Source: Trichomonas vaginalis G3 (taxonomy: Eukaryota > Parabasalia > Trichomonadida > Trichomonadidae). From it: a stretch of DNA of 64,000 bases. Position 1 is the stretch's first letter, and each line of letters begins with the position of its first letter. The notes below the pieces were generated by a model, which was given only the letters and a program-made list of their open reading frames with translations, had not been told where the DNA came from and searched no databases. Positions 1-10,393 of the stretch are shown here, one piece after another. A program made the position numbers and the translations under genes. The DNA lies in NCBI RefSeq assembly GCF_026262505.1, contig NC_067207.1, forward strand, positions 21,606,082 through 21,670,081, written 5' to 3'.

Positions 1-2
1 AT

Positions 3-746
3 ACCCCAATAAGAAGCATTACCATCACAGAGAATGTAGATACAATTGAAGTTAGAGCATTTGCGGGATGCAACAATTTATTAGAAATTATCTCAAAAAG
101 TCGATTTTTCAAAGTCCATAACGGCATTTTGTATAGTTCTGATTATAAAACATTATACATATATCCATCTAGCTATACAATCGATATCCTACCATCTGTT
201 GAGATTCTTTCAGGAGCAAAATCATTTCGTGGCTGCACATTTTCAAAATTTATTTTGAACAATTCGATAAAAGATTTTGGACTCGAGATATTTCGTGAAT
301 GTCGAAACTTAGAATACATTGATTTAAGTTCAGCATATGCAACCGTAATACCACACGCAATGTTTTATGAATGTCATAAATTAAAAACTTTAATACTTCC
401 AGATACAATCATTACAATATATGATAATGCCTTTGATTATATGGGACTTCAAACAATTTATATTCCACCAAGAACTTCTGTAATTTATGAGAATATTGTA
501 GAATTTAAAGATGTTTATTATTGCGGATTGAGCGATATTAGTTTTGAGTTACCAGAAGATTGCACCGTTCATGTTTCAGAATCATATCCATATGACAAAT
601 TTATGAACAAAGATTTTATTCGAGATGCTATTTGCGTTCCACTTCGACCTCCTTTACCACGGAAATATAATACCATACAAATTCGTTGTTCACCTTTCTT
701 TCGAATGAGTGAATTTTCTATATTTATTCTATTTATAATTGAATAA
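3..746 (+). CDS. BspA-like leucine-rich repeat protein, 5'-partial
   Basis: The frame is open from base 3 to the stop, so the gene enters from outside the window; the TTG at 129 is not a credible start. The product is a run of roughly 23-residue TpLRR/LRR_5 repeats, with units such as IPHAMFYECHKLKTLILPDT and a conserved F-x-G/E-C-x-x-L pattern. In Trichomonas this very large family includes surface proteins thought to bind host cells or bacteria. The last 40 residues leave the repeat pattern (PPLPRKY, then a hydrophobic stretch) and may be a weak membrane-proximal tail. TAAAA overlaps the stop, as expected for trichomonad polyadenylation. A tandem copy lies at 1630-2375. Family call firm; function inferred. 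Confidence 0.85.
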   Translation, partial: TPIRSITITENVDTIEVRAFAGCNNLLEIISKSRFFKVHNGILYSSDYKTLYIYPSSYTIDILPSVEILSGAKSFRGCTFSKFILNNSIKDFGLEIFRECRNLEYIDLSSAYATVIPHAMFYECHKLKTLILPDTIITIYDNAFDYMGLQTIYIPPRTSVIYENIVEFKDVYYCGLSDISFELPEDCTVHVSESYPYDKFMNKDFIRDAICVPLRPPLPRKYNTIQIRCSPFFRMSEFSIFILFIIE

Positions 747-1215
747 AATTATAAACAAAATTATCTATTCATAATTCTTAAATGTAGAACCACAATTTTT
801 TTTCTCAGATTATTTCCGTCGCAATTCATGATATTACTTAATAAAATATTTCTTCTATAAACGGAGATAACTATGGTTCTTTTATAGTGGTAATATATTT
901 ATATGCTCTGATTGCAATATATGCAATTCAAGACTCGAATGTAATTAAACTTGTTTCATCAGAATTTCTGAGATTCATTTTACAATGATTTTTCATATGA
1001 AAAACTGGTATTTGAAAGTCGTTATTTCTCAAAAGATAGTAATTCAAAACATTATTCGATTTTATGAAATTGAATGAAAATGAATAAAAATATCAGAAGT
1101 CAGGTGACATTTTTTTTCTGAATAGAATGAAAAAGTGTCATAAAATATGTGACTTTTTTTTAGAAAATATTTTTCATAAATTACACTCCAATATGTTGAT
1201 GCAGAAACACCGATT
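747..1215. other. Intergenic spacer between two BspA-like genes
   Basis: AT-rich DNA without a credible reading frame. Around 1103-1160 three short blocks of the type GTGACATTTT / AAAAAGTGTCA / GTGACTTTT form small imperfect inverted repeats. A TCATA at 1174-1178 fits the trichomonad Inr but lies 38 bases before the next ATG, further than usual, so it is only a weak promoter candidate. Confidence 0.5.
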
Positions 1216-2375
1216 ATGTACAAAGTTCTCTCACAAAACTCGGTCCAAATCGGAAATGGTACAAGTCCTTCAATTGATCAATCTTTTAATTCAAAATTAA
1301 CAATTCCAAATTTTATCAGTGGAAAACCAGTTACAATATTAGGACCCTCTAGTTTTTTCGAATGTAATCATATTGAGATATCAATCCCTGATTCAATTGT
1401 TGAGATTGGTAGTTTATGTTTTTTTAGTTCTAAACTGAAATTAATTAATATTCCAAAATCAGTTAAAATAATAAGAGCAAATGCTCTCCAGTCTTCAAAA
1501 ATTATAAATATAGATCTCTCACTCACAAATTCTTTATATTTATTGGAAAAATTTTTTTTACCCTATCAAGTTTAGAAAATATTTCTCTACCAAATTCACT
1601 AAAGAAAATACCAGAAGGAACTTTCCAATATACGCCCTTAAAAAGCATTACGATCCCAGAGAATGTAGATACAATTGAAATTAGATCTTTTGGGGGATGT
1701 AACAGTTTGACAGAAATTGTCTCAAAAAGTCGATTTTTCAAAGTTCACAACAGCATTTTATACAGTTCTAATTATAAAACGCTATATATCTATCCGTCTA
1801 GTTATACAATCGATATTGCACCATCAGTTGAAATCCTTTCAGGTGCAAAATCATTTCGCGGCTGCACATTTACGAATTTCATCTTGAACAATTCGATAAA
1901 AGTTTTTGAGCAAGAGATATTTCGTGAGTGTCGAAACGTCGAAAATATTAATTTAAGCGCAGCATATGCAACTTCAATACCTCATGCAATGTTTTTCGGA
2001 TGCTATAGTTTAAAAAGTTTAATCCTTCCAGATACAATAAATAGCATTTCCTCTGCTGCATTTAATGATATTGGACTTAAAACAATTTATATTCCACCAA
2101 GAACTTCAAAAATTGATGCAAATAATGTACAATTTAAAGATGTTTATTTTTGTGGATCTAATGATATTAATTTTGTATTACCAAATGATTGCACCGTTCA
2201 TGTTTCCAAATCATATCCGAATGAGAAATTTATGAATAAAGCTTTTATTCGAGATGCTATTTGCGTTCCACTTCGACCTCCTCTGCCACGTAAATACTTT
2301 ACTCTACGTCTTCAAGTCCTACCACTCCTTCGAATGAGTGAATCTTCTCTATTTAATTTATTTGTTATGTTATAA
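1216..2375 (+). pseudogene. BspA-like leucine-rich repeat protein, one frameshift
   Basis: The frame opens with ATG at 1216 (MYKVLSQNSVQIGNG) and gives LRR units (IPDSIVEIGSLCFFSSKLKL, IPKSVKIIRANALQSSK) up to a stop at 1573. The same repeat pattern continues without a gap in another frame from about 1555 (SLPNSLKKIPEGTF, then IPENVDTIE) to the stop at 2373. The switch falls in a run of five A and seven T near 1548-1560, a typical place for a base-count error, so this may be a working gene of about 385 residues spoiled by one miscalled base. The 3' half is a copy of the preceding gene. It ends in TAAAA. Confidence 0.8.
1630..2375 (+). repeat. Tandem gene duplicate of bases 1-746
   Basis: Bases 1-746 and 1630-2375 match along their whole length at a constant offset of 1629, with substitutions but no net insertions or deletions, down to the shared protein end (RDAICVPLRPPLPRKY). 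The lack of indels and the conserved frame suggest that both copies were kept as coding sequence after duplication. Confidence 0.85.
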
Positions 2376-2667
2376 AATTATATTATCATTTCATCTAGAA
2401 ATAGGATATTCCTGAGATTTATTTTAGTCTGTTATAAACATAGAAAATTGAATTAATGATAATTTCCTGCAATATTTATAAAAAATATGATTCAATTTTC
2501 AAAAGATGTAGAATTTTTAATTCACAGGCATCATAATGATTTCTCAATACATCAGATATTCTTAAGATCTTAGTATTCATATTATATGCCATTATAACTA
2601 ATACATCTCAAAAAATTTTGAATTTCCAAATTAGATTCAATGTTTTTGTTAATTATTTTATTTTATA

Positions 2668-5541
2668 ATGATCTATACAGCTAATAAATCCATATTTCAA
2701 GCAAATTCGTTTAGACGGTTATGCGTTTTAAAACCGTTTAATCTTCGGAAGTATCAAAACTTTGTCGTGATGTTGTTATTAGATGACGATGACAACCTCT
2801 ACAATGCAGAGTCATATACTATAGTTCATAATGGATTTAAATATCAACTTGATCCGCTTCCAGCAATGCAATATTCGCGTGTTTTTGCTCAATATTTTAG
2901 AGAAAATTCCACAAAATGTGTTGTCAACGATAATTTCAGCGAGCCAGCATTTGAAACATACATATATGCGCTCCAGATGAACTCTGTAGCCGCATCGCCA
3001 AGAGCATTAGTTGATCTTCTTTTAATATCAGATGCCTGGGACTCAAAATTACTTATTGTCCAGATAGAAGAACTTATTAACACAAGAGCAAATCCTAATG
3101 AAATTATTGGCCTTTACATTTCACTTTTAGGAACTCAATTTAATCATCAACGCTTGGAAGATATTATTGTCAGCAATTTACCACGCTATATCGAGTGCCC
3201 TAAGTTCGCAACGCTTTCTTTTGAAACAATTGAAAGAATGATCGCTGCATATCCAGGAAAACTTACAGCCAATCAAATTGTTCGCCTTTGCTACAACGCA
3301 TCTGCTTTCTGCGGTCTTGAATCTATCGGTTTCATCAAGAGAAACTCATTTGATAACATGACTCGCGATGAAATCATCGAAATTGCCGACCAATTCGAAA
3401 AATGTCCATTCCCACAACTCAGAGATTTTCTTATTGCCATGTCCCATCTCATTCATCAATTACTTGGCCCGATCAACGAAAATGAAAAGTTTGATCAGAC
3501 TTGGCTCAACGCAGACGTCGGAGAAGGTGAAGATGCATTTGCATTTTACAAGTTAGTCATTGACGAATCACGTCCAAAGAAAAAGAAAGAAAATCTTCGT
3601 ACATCTACACGAACATTTACAAGATCTGTTTCCCATGCACGCGGATCAACAGCTCTCAACTCCCAAACATCAACAGCAGCCATTGATGAAGATGTTCCAC
3701 CTCCAAACTACGAAGAACCGAAGAATCCAACACAAATCGCCTTCCTTAAGGCCGCTGCTGAACGTGGACATGCGGAAGCCCAATATATCTGGGGTAAATG
3801 GCTTTACGAGCACAGATCCAGCGAACAAACTGAAGATGAAGCTCTTGAATTTCTTATTCAAGCGGCAGGAAAGAACATTGATAAGGCCAAGGAGCTTCTT
3901 TCGAAGGAGTTCACTCTCGACAAGCTAAATCCTATCTACCACAACGATATTTACCAAGTTTTGGGTCTTCAAAATTTATTATTAAATCTTACAGAGGAGA
4001 ACTTCGATTCTTCTAAGCTCGCGATCAGAGAATTATCATTTGATGACGAGGACGAGGCTAAAACAATGATTTTGGCCCAAAATATCCTCAAAGCAGTTCA
4101 AATTCGCCAAAGAAATCAACTCTTATACGCAAAACTCGTTAAATACATACATGATTCAGGCTGCACTATCCTTAAGCAGTTTGTTTTCAGTACAATTATG
4201 TCATCTCTTTATACACCGGATCCCATGCATCAGCAGCTTGTTTATATTGCTTTTCTGAGGGTCTGCTCCAACTGCGGCACACTTACGAACGAGGAATTCG
4301 TTGTTCCTCTGATAGATTTTTTGAGATCTTCCAACATGTACTTGAAATCGGCCTTGCTTGTCTTCTACTTCTTTGCGGACTTGGTCATGGAAGTATCCGA
4401 AGAAATTTTCGCTTATCTTAAAATGAAATTGTTCAATTACAGGTCAAAGAACGGAATGGGCAACATGGACAAGTTCCTTCATGAGTTTAAGGACAATTTC
4501 AACCAGTTAATGAACGATGACGCTAAAGATTTCAAAGAAGACAGAAATCTTCCATTAGTCAGGGATCAGCTTACAACAGCGTTAGTCAATGATGATCTCA
4601 AGATGATTAGAAAGCTTACTTTCGATCCAAATACTCCAATTCAATCTTATTTCGTAGATCTCACAACAGGAGAAGATGAAGGCACTTACGGCACTGAAGA
4701 ATTACTTCCTATCCAAATGGCCGCAACACAGGGCTCTCAGGCTTGCTTTTTGTACCTTTTGAGAAGAATGCCAGATTTCTCTTTCCGAAATGACCCAATT
4801 TCTACAACATGCTGCTGCTGTGGACAGAACAAGTTCATATTAGGCTTCATTACTGGTCTCAGCAACAAGAGAAGAGAAGAAACTTTCAGAATGGCGGCAA
4901 AGTGGAACAACATGTACTTAATGATCCTCTTATTGCAAGGAAACATCGATATCAACTGCAAGGATGACTACGGATCAACGGCTCTTCATTTCGCAACAAG
5001 AAATGGAAATCCATCAATTGTCCAGTTCCTTGCCAGCGCTAAAGGTATCGATATTAATGCCATGGATAACAATGGCGTCACTCCTTTGCATTACGCAGTT
5101 TTCTTGTCGAAATTAGATATCGTCAAGATTCTCTGCCAAGTTGAGGGCATTGATGTCAATATTCGTGATAAACATGGATCATCGCCACTCCATTATGCTG
5201 TTTGGAACAACGATATCCATCTTGTCGAGTATTTAGTTTCATTAGAGAATATTGACGTCAACATTACGGCCAAGGTTGATAGAACACCTTTGCATGAGGC
5301 TGCCAAGTGCGGATTCCTTGAAATTGTTAGGATTCTCGCAGAAAGAACTGATATCGTTCTAAATGCGGAAGATAAGAATGGTAGAACTCCACTTAAACTC
5401 GCTATGAAGAGACATCAGGATGAAGTTGCTCAATACTTGAAGACTTTGGCAAAGATTAAGAAGACTTCAAGTACATCTAGCTCATCAGGAGCAAATGACG
5501 ATGTTGGATCAATTGACCCTGGTGATTTGAGAAGAGACTAA
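2668..5541 (+). CDS. BTB-like / Sel1 / ankyrin repeat protein
   Basis: A 957-residue protein. Residues about 45-150 resemble the degenerate BTB/POZ-like head of many trichomonad ankyrin proteins (YTIVHNGFKYQLDPLPA). Residues 352-405 are a Sel1-like repeat (AAAERGHAEAQYIWGKWLYE). A helical stretch at about 430-620 may be HEAT/ARM-like. Five canonical ankyrin repeats occupy about 762-925 (GSTALHFA, GVTPLHYA, SSPLHYA, RTPLHEA, RTPLKLA), followed by a Ser-rich tail. A CCCC cluster lies at about 712-715. It is probably a cytoplasmic protein-protein adaptor; no enzymatic motif is visible. The first 34 residues look unlike the family, and the ATG at 2770 (MLLLDDDD), preceded by an Inr-like TCAAAACT, is an attractive alternative start. 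TAAA overlaps the stop. Confidence 0.88.
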   Translation: MIYTANKSIFQANSFRRLCVLKPFNLRKYQNFVVMLLLDDDDNLYNAESYTIVHNGFKYQLDPLPAMQYSRVFAQYFRENSTKCVVNDNFSEPAFETYIYALQMNSVAASPRALVDLLLISDAWDSKLLIVQIEELINTRANPNEIIGLYISLLGTQFNHQRLEDIIVSNLPRYIECPKFATLSFETIERMIAAYPGKLTANQIVRLCYNASAFCGLESIGFIKRNSFDNMTRDEIIEIADQFEKCPFPQLRDFLIAMSHLIHQLLGPINENEKFDQTWLNADVGEGEDAFAFYKLVIDESRPKKKKENLRTSTRTFTRSVSHARGSTALNSQTSTAAIDEDVPPPNYEEPKNPTQIAFLKAAAERGHAEAQYIWGKWLYEHRSSEQTEDEALEFLIQAAGKNIDKAKELLSKEFTLDKLNPIYHNDIYQVLGLQNLLLNLTEENFDSSKLAIRELSFDDEDEAKTMILAQNILKAVQIRQRNQLLYAKLVKYIHDSGCTILKQFVFSTIMSSLYTPDPMHQQLVYIAFLRVCSNCGTLTNEEFVVPLIDFLRSSNMYLKSALLVFYFFADLVMEVSEEIFAYLKMKLFNYRSKNGMGNMDKFLHEFKDNFNQLMNDDAKDFKEDRNLPLVRDQLTTALVNDDLKMIRKLTFDPNTPIQSYFVDLTTGEDEGTYGTEELLPIQMAATQGSQACFLYLLRRMPDFSFRNDPISTTCCCCGQNKFILGFITGLSNKRREETFRMAAKWNNMYLMILLLQGNIDINCKDDYGSTALHFATRNGNPSIVQFLASAKGIDINAMDNNGVTPLHYAVFLSKLDIVKILCQVEGIDVNIRDKHGSSPLHYAVWNNDIHLVEYLVSLENIDVNITAKVDRTPLHEAAKCGFLEIVRILAERTDIVLNAEDKNGRTPLKLAMKRHQDEVAQYLKTLAKIKKTSSTSSSSGANDDVGSIDPGDLRRD

Positions 5542-5958
5542 ACAATATTATATATTTTTTTTATTGTTTCAACAAATTATTACTGATTTTTCAAAAATAC
5601 CAAAATCAATTCATTTCTTAACATATCAAGAAATGAATTAGTATGCTAAGCAAATTATAATACTTACATCTTGACATCATTGGAGAAGTTTTCCAATGAA
5701 AATTTTAAAAATTGAGATTATTACATAAATTATAGGCCACTTATCAAACACTCGAAAAAACAATTGATTGTCTATCATATTGATAGCTTTCTGTTTAGTA
5801 TTAGATATTTCATATATTTCAAGTTTTTTTCTTATTTGCTTGAAACTATAGGAGAAGGTTCTGAAGGGAAATCTTAGAATGCTGGATTTTCTAATTAGAA
5901 TATAACGACGAGTACTATTGATAAAAGTGACAAAATTTCCTAAATTTTAGTTCATTTT
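5542..5958. other. Intergenic spacer
   Basis: AT-rich, no reading frame worth calling. It contains the 3' end of the ankyrin gene and, at its right end, the Inr of the next gene. A short inverted repeat (TTCATTTCTTAACATATCAAG / AAATGAATTAG) lies near 5610-5640. Confidence 0.5.
5952..5956 (+). promoter_or_regulatory. Initiator element (Inr) TCATT
   Basis: TCATT matches the trichomonad Inr consensus TCA-Py-(T/A). Its A at 5954 would be the transcription start, giving a 5-base leader before the ATG at 5959, the spacing typical of these parasites. It supports that start codon. Confidence 0.75.
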
Positions 5959-6576
5959 ATGGATCCATTCTATAGAGATTGGTGCAAAATGATAATGGAT
6001 AGAATGGAAAAACATCCTATCCGTGGATGCTTAGCTCGCTATGAACCAGCAAATTCTTCGCTGCGAAATTTTAAATTCATTTATGATGCATTAAACGAAA
6101 ACAAATATATAACTCCGTTCGATTGGTCAATAGACATGACAAATCTAATATATAGCTATATTGACTCAAATTATGAAGGAACTGGAAAATATTTCATTGG
6201 ACAGGAGATTTTAGAGTGGCTTGAAAATAAATTAGATCATAGTCCTAAGAACTTCCAGGACTTTGTAAATCACAGACTTCAAAAACAGATACAAATTCTA
6301 ACAGATTGCATCGAGGGAATTGGAACAATAGAGATATCGAAATCTACAGATCTAAAGAAACATATTTCACCAGCGGAACTCAAAACTTTACAAGATAATT
6401 TTGAATCAATTTCAGATCCGCAGACTTTGATTAATGTAATGTTTACTTTAAAGAAATACATTCCAGAATTAGACGCTGACAATCCAATTCAGATTACTCA
6501 ATCTAAGATAACTCAGCAATGTTTTCAAGAGCTTCAAATATTATTTAAACACGCTGATAATGACAAGAAACTCTAA
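5959..6576 (+). CDS. Small bromodomain/ET-like protein
   Basis: A 205-residue protein starting five bases after a clean Inr. Residues about 1-115 resemble the bromodomain fold of trichomonad BET-type proteins: a WCKMIMDRMEKHPI opening helix, a K-x-I-x-x-x-L-x-x-x-x-Y segment (FKFIYDALNENKY), and DMTNLIYSYIDSNYEGTG where other members have the D-x-x-L-x-x-x-N-A region. The acetyl-lysine-binding Asn is not obvious, so it may be a degenerate reader. Residues about 130-200 resemble an ET/NET domain (a helix, then IPELDADNPIQI, then a final amphipathic helix). Such proteins bind chromatin or recruit its modifiers. Alternative: an unrelated all-helical protein. No TAAA sits at the stop. Confidence 0.6.
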   Translation: MDPFYRDWCKMIMDRMEKHPIRGCLARYEPANSSLRNFKFIYDALNENKYITPFDWSIDMTNLIYSYIDSNYEGTGKYFIGQEILEWLENKLDHSPKNFQDFVNHRLQKQIQILTDCIEGIGTIEISKSTDLKKHISPAELKTLQDNFESISDPQTLINVMFTLKKYIPELDADNPIQITQSKITQQCFQELQILFKHADNDKKL

Positions 6577-7098
6577 TTTCGGTATTATACCTTATACTTA
6601 TTTGTTATTAATTATGAAAATTAAAAAATAATAATAATATTTTCTTTTATTTATTTCTGATGGGTACTCTATGTTTGCATACAGGGAACGGTAGGCGCTT
6701 AATTTATGTGGTATATATGGGCGATCTTGTATTAAGAAATTCTGCTAAAAAGTATAGAATTTGCCTGTGATCTGTAGAAAAACGAAATAAATCAAATGTT
6801 ATTCAATGATTCGAATTGTGTATGAAGAACCATTGATTCAACTTTAGGGATATTGCCGCTTGGAGCTCTTGTGAGGTTTTCGCCCAGCGTATATATAAAT
6901 GTCACTTTTTGTGCTCAACAACCCTTGCATATATGTTTGTGAATAAAAGATCTATACAGAGAACGGTGGGCGCTTATTTCTAATGAAGTTCATCTTTGAA
7001 AATATCAGAAAAAGAAAGAATTGTATCTGATGTAACTTATATTATAAGAATATAATCTATATTATAAGAATATAGCCTATATTATAAGAATATTATAT
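6577..7098. other. Intergenic region with direct and tandem repeats
   Basis: No gene seen. A 23-base direct repeat (ATACAGNGAACGGTNGGCGC core) occurs at 6679-6701 and 6954-6976, 275 bases apart, enclosing an unusually GC-rich patch near 6855-6890. A 20-base unit (TATATTATAAGAATATARYC) is repeated three times at 7038-7095, just past the 3' end of the ankyrin gene on the other strand. Confidence 0.6.
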
Positions 7099-8301
7099 TT
7101 ATGCACCATGGGAAATAAGAAGTTTGGCTGTTTCTTTACTATTCTTAAATGCTGCAATATGAAGAGCGGTTTCTCCATCATTATTTTTTTCATTAATATT
7201 AATACCATATGAAATAAGGGGTTTGGCCGTTTCTTTTCTATCATAATATGCTGCAATATGAAGAGCGGTTTCTCCATCATTATTTTTTTCATTAATATTA
7301 ATACCATGTGAAATAAGAAGTTTGGCCGTTTCTTTACTATTATAACATGCTGCAATATGAAGAGCCGTATTTCCATATTCATCTTTTTCATTGATATTTG
7401 CACCATTTGATAGGAAATATTCGCAAAGAGATGGAATATCGAACCTCGTCGATATTATAAAGCATATATTAATATCATTAGTTTGATCGAAATAAACAAA
7501 TAATGTCTCAAGATTATTATACATTCCACAATAGTATGAATCGATCTTCATTTTGTATTCATTCATCAAGAATGTAACAAAATCAATGTTGTGTGAAATA
7601 ATTGCATATTTCATGCATTTTTCATCTGGTTTGTGATGTTTCAAACATTCACTCATGATCTCTGGATTTCCTCCTAAAAATGAAAAATGAAGACATGTTT
7701 GAGTTATTTTTGAATCAAATTCCGTTCTTAAAAACTTGAAGCAATCAACAGCTCCATGGTAACAACATAATTCAAGTAATGATAATCTCCGTGATGGATA
7801 TAAATCGCTTCCAAGTGTTTGATCTTCATCAAATTCATCTCTTTCAGTGAATGCAATGAATGATTCTAGGTCATTATTCATAATTGCTCTGTCAATTGAA
7901 TCTTCTGTATGAATTATCAGATTTTTTAAGCTATTTTTTTCCATAATCATCGAATTCGTCTAATTTAATTCCATATTCTTTGTAAAACAGGAAGTTTGAA
8001 ATAAGTTTAACTCTCCTGACCTCTGTGACATGGTAATCGTCAGATATGAGTTTGGCAAGATATAAATATGACTTTGTATAGCGATTATTATACGGAATGA
8101 TATATAAGATATCTCGTATAATTATTTGGGGAGGATATTTATTTGAATCAATCAATTCTGTTTTGATCTGTTTGTATATTGAGTTTAAATCTTCTTTTTT
8201 TTCGTTTTCAGCTTATACAACGCAATATATGAATCAATATAGTATTTGTAGATACTTCGCAGTTCGCTGAATCTATTTAGATGAATGTCTTTGTCGTCCA
8301 T
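7099..8301 (-). pseudogene. DUF3447 ankyrin-repeat protein, two frameshifts
   Basis: Reading leftward from the ATG at 8301 (MDDKDIHLNRFSELRSIYKY) the family's standard order appears: N-terminal helical part (IIRDILYIIPYNNRYTKSYL), DUF3447 core (LLELCCYHGAVDCFKFLR, FLGGNPEIMSECL), then three ankyrin repeats of 99 bases each (GETALHIAAYYDRKETAKPL) and a stop after ISHGA. The frame changes twice, at runs of A near 8200-8207 and 7936-7943. Both lie in homopolymers, so sequence error is as likely as decay. The family has hundreds of near-identical members in T. vaginalis and its role is unknown, probably protein binding. The protein ends after few ankyrin units compared with typical members. Confidence 0.85.
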
Positions 8302-10393
8302 TAATAATTTTTCCAGCAATTTTTTTAAAAAATTCTGAAATTACTTTAAATTCAATGTTGTGCGAAATGTTGAAAATTAATTTTAACTTATTTTCTTGAA
8401 TACATAAAGTTTTTAATAAACATGTATATTTTAACTAAACAAATTTAACAACTCCACTCTCAAAAATGGCACAAAAACCTTAAAATCATGAATGAGATAT
8501 GTTTGTGGTTTCACAACATTCTCAGATTAAGCAAAATTATCGATTTTTTATCTTTTTTTTATTACGAATTAAAAATAAACTCGAGTGAAACAAATCTTTA
8601 CTACTATTGCTAAAAAGGTAGGTCCACAAAAAATACGTTATTTCGCAAGAAAAAAAAATTCTCATGAACAACTTCAAGCGGATTTTTCTCAGTAATAAAA
8701 CTCCAAACTTCTCTTAATTGTGGAGAGAAATTGAAGTTTTCTTCATGCATAGTAGTTTAGTACTTTGTATTTACAAAAATGTCAGAAACAGTGTTGACAT
8801 ATATGCAATTTAAAATCGATGTCATTTATACTTAATAAGAATATATCCAATCGTTCTATTCTTTCAAAATATAAAGCTCTACAAAGGAAATTGTATAGCT
8901 TAAAATTTAATAATCTGCCCCGATACTTTGAACGATGAAAATCGTAAGCCACTGCAATAAGATCAATCCTCAATTGTTGTATATATTGATATCTTACTCT
9001 CATAAAAATCTGCAAGACCGTTTTCGCGAAAAAGTCATTTTACATATTTGCGTTACTTAGTTAGGCGATTGATCTAACATCAACCATAAAAATAATGCAA
9101 AATACTGAAAGTCTAGATATAATTAATAGACTCTAAATATTGCCGCTGTGCTTAAAACAAGATTTAACAAATTTGTCGTAATTCACTCAACAAATTGAAA
9201 TTTCATCAATGAAGCAAAAATGAAATGAGATACAAACGGGAACATGACAAATTTATCTACTAAAAACTAATTTAGAACTAATATACAACAAAAATTCACG
9301 ATTAATCCCCCGAATTGCAACAAATAACTTGAAGATGTTGTTTTATATTGCTTAAAAAAGCAAACTACATAAAGTTTTTGAAGTAGAACCTTTTAAATAC
9401 GCTCAAATAAAAATCTATACTAATACCTTTTCTCTTTTTTTATATAAATATATTCTCATTCATTTTTAAAACAAATTATTATATGAATATCATGAAATAT
9501 GTCAATAAAAATAAATTATAATAATAATCCAAAATATTCATATCATATATGGAGAAAAAGACAAATCTTGGAACAAGCATCAAAAATAAATAATGTTTAT
9601 AATTCCAAAATTTTTTCATTTTGCAAATTTTCTTGGAAAATTTGTGTTTCTTCTCTTGATTTTCAAATTTTGGAATTTTTTTTTGGAATTTCAAATGAAG
9701 AATTGAGAAAACTAATATAGATGGTTGTCATCTCATATGTGAATATGTTCGTTTTATTTCACAGTTTTGAATTCTCTCATATTTTATGGTGAAATTGAGT
9801 TTCTTTCACAGGTTTAGATAGCATATTTAAGGACAGATTACATGAATTTATATTTTCATCAATATGGTATATTGAAATAGGAGACGCTCAATATTACAAT
9901 GTCTTTCTTAGGATTCCAAATGTATTCAAATTTCTTGAAATTACAATTTCTGTAGTTACTATCCACATATGGGAAGCAACACACAAATGCCTAGTAGATG
10001 GTATATCATTTTATCTCGCAAAATGAGTATCTTAGGAAAAATTCTAGATACTTTTTCAAAAAATACAATAACGCAAGATCTATTCTGTAAAACCGATTAA
10101 TAGTACAAATATGTTTATTTGCAAGTCAAATAATCGAATGTTAATTTTAATAATATTTCCTCGAAATCGCTCTTGCAGTCTTCTTCCATTCTTCGTCTAT
10201 TAGTCACCGAGTACCTACATAGTCTAAATCCATTACCAAAATCAAGAAAATCCAATGAAAAGATCCTTATCCAGAATATGAAAAGGTATATCTATACATA
10301 ATAATAATAATAAAAAAATCATTTTCGTAATCTTTTCCACAATTAATTATCAGTTAGTATTATGTATTTAGCTCAATGAATAAAAAAAAAAAT
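8302..10393. other. Long intergenic region without a recognised gene
   Basis: About 2.1 kb of AT-rich DNA. Two short open stretches (8782-9015 minus, 9499-9720 plus) have no Inr, no family resemblance and low-complexity composition, so I do not call them. Poly-A/T tracts and small palindromes such as TTTTGGAATTTTTTTTTGGAAT near 9668-9690 are the only structure seen. It may contain a very old gene remnant, but nothing supports one. Confidence 0.5.

Noticed and set aside
1523-1741. Minus-strand open frame of 72 codons
   Set aside because: It lies opposite a clear LRR coding stretch and has no family pattern of its own.
6577-7098. tRNA or snRNA gene in the GC-richer patch
   Set aside because: No T-loop or cloverleaf pattern and no known snRNA core could be recognised.
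7077-7406. Minus-strand open frame of 109 codons
   Set aside because: It is a second frame of the 99-base ankyrin repeats; the repeat period, a multiple of three, keeps it open.
8782-9015. Possible 77-residue gene on the minus strand
   Set aside because: No Inr, no stop-linked TAAA and no recognisable family; it may be chance in AT-rich DNA.
9499-9720. Overlapping open frames on both strands
   Set aside because: Low-complexity Asn/Lys/Phe composition on both strands, as expected by chance.
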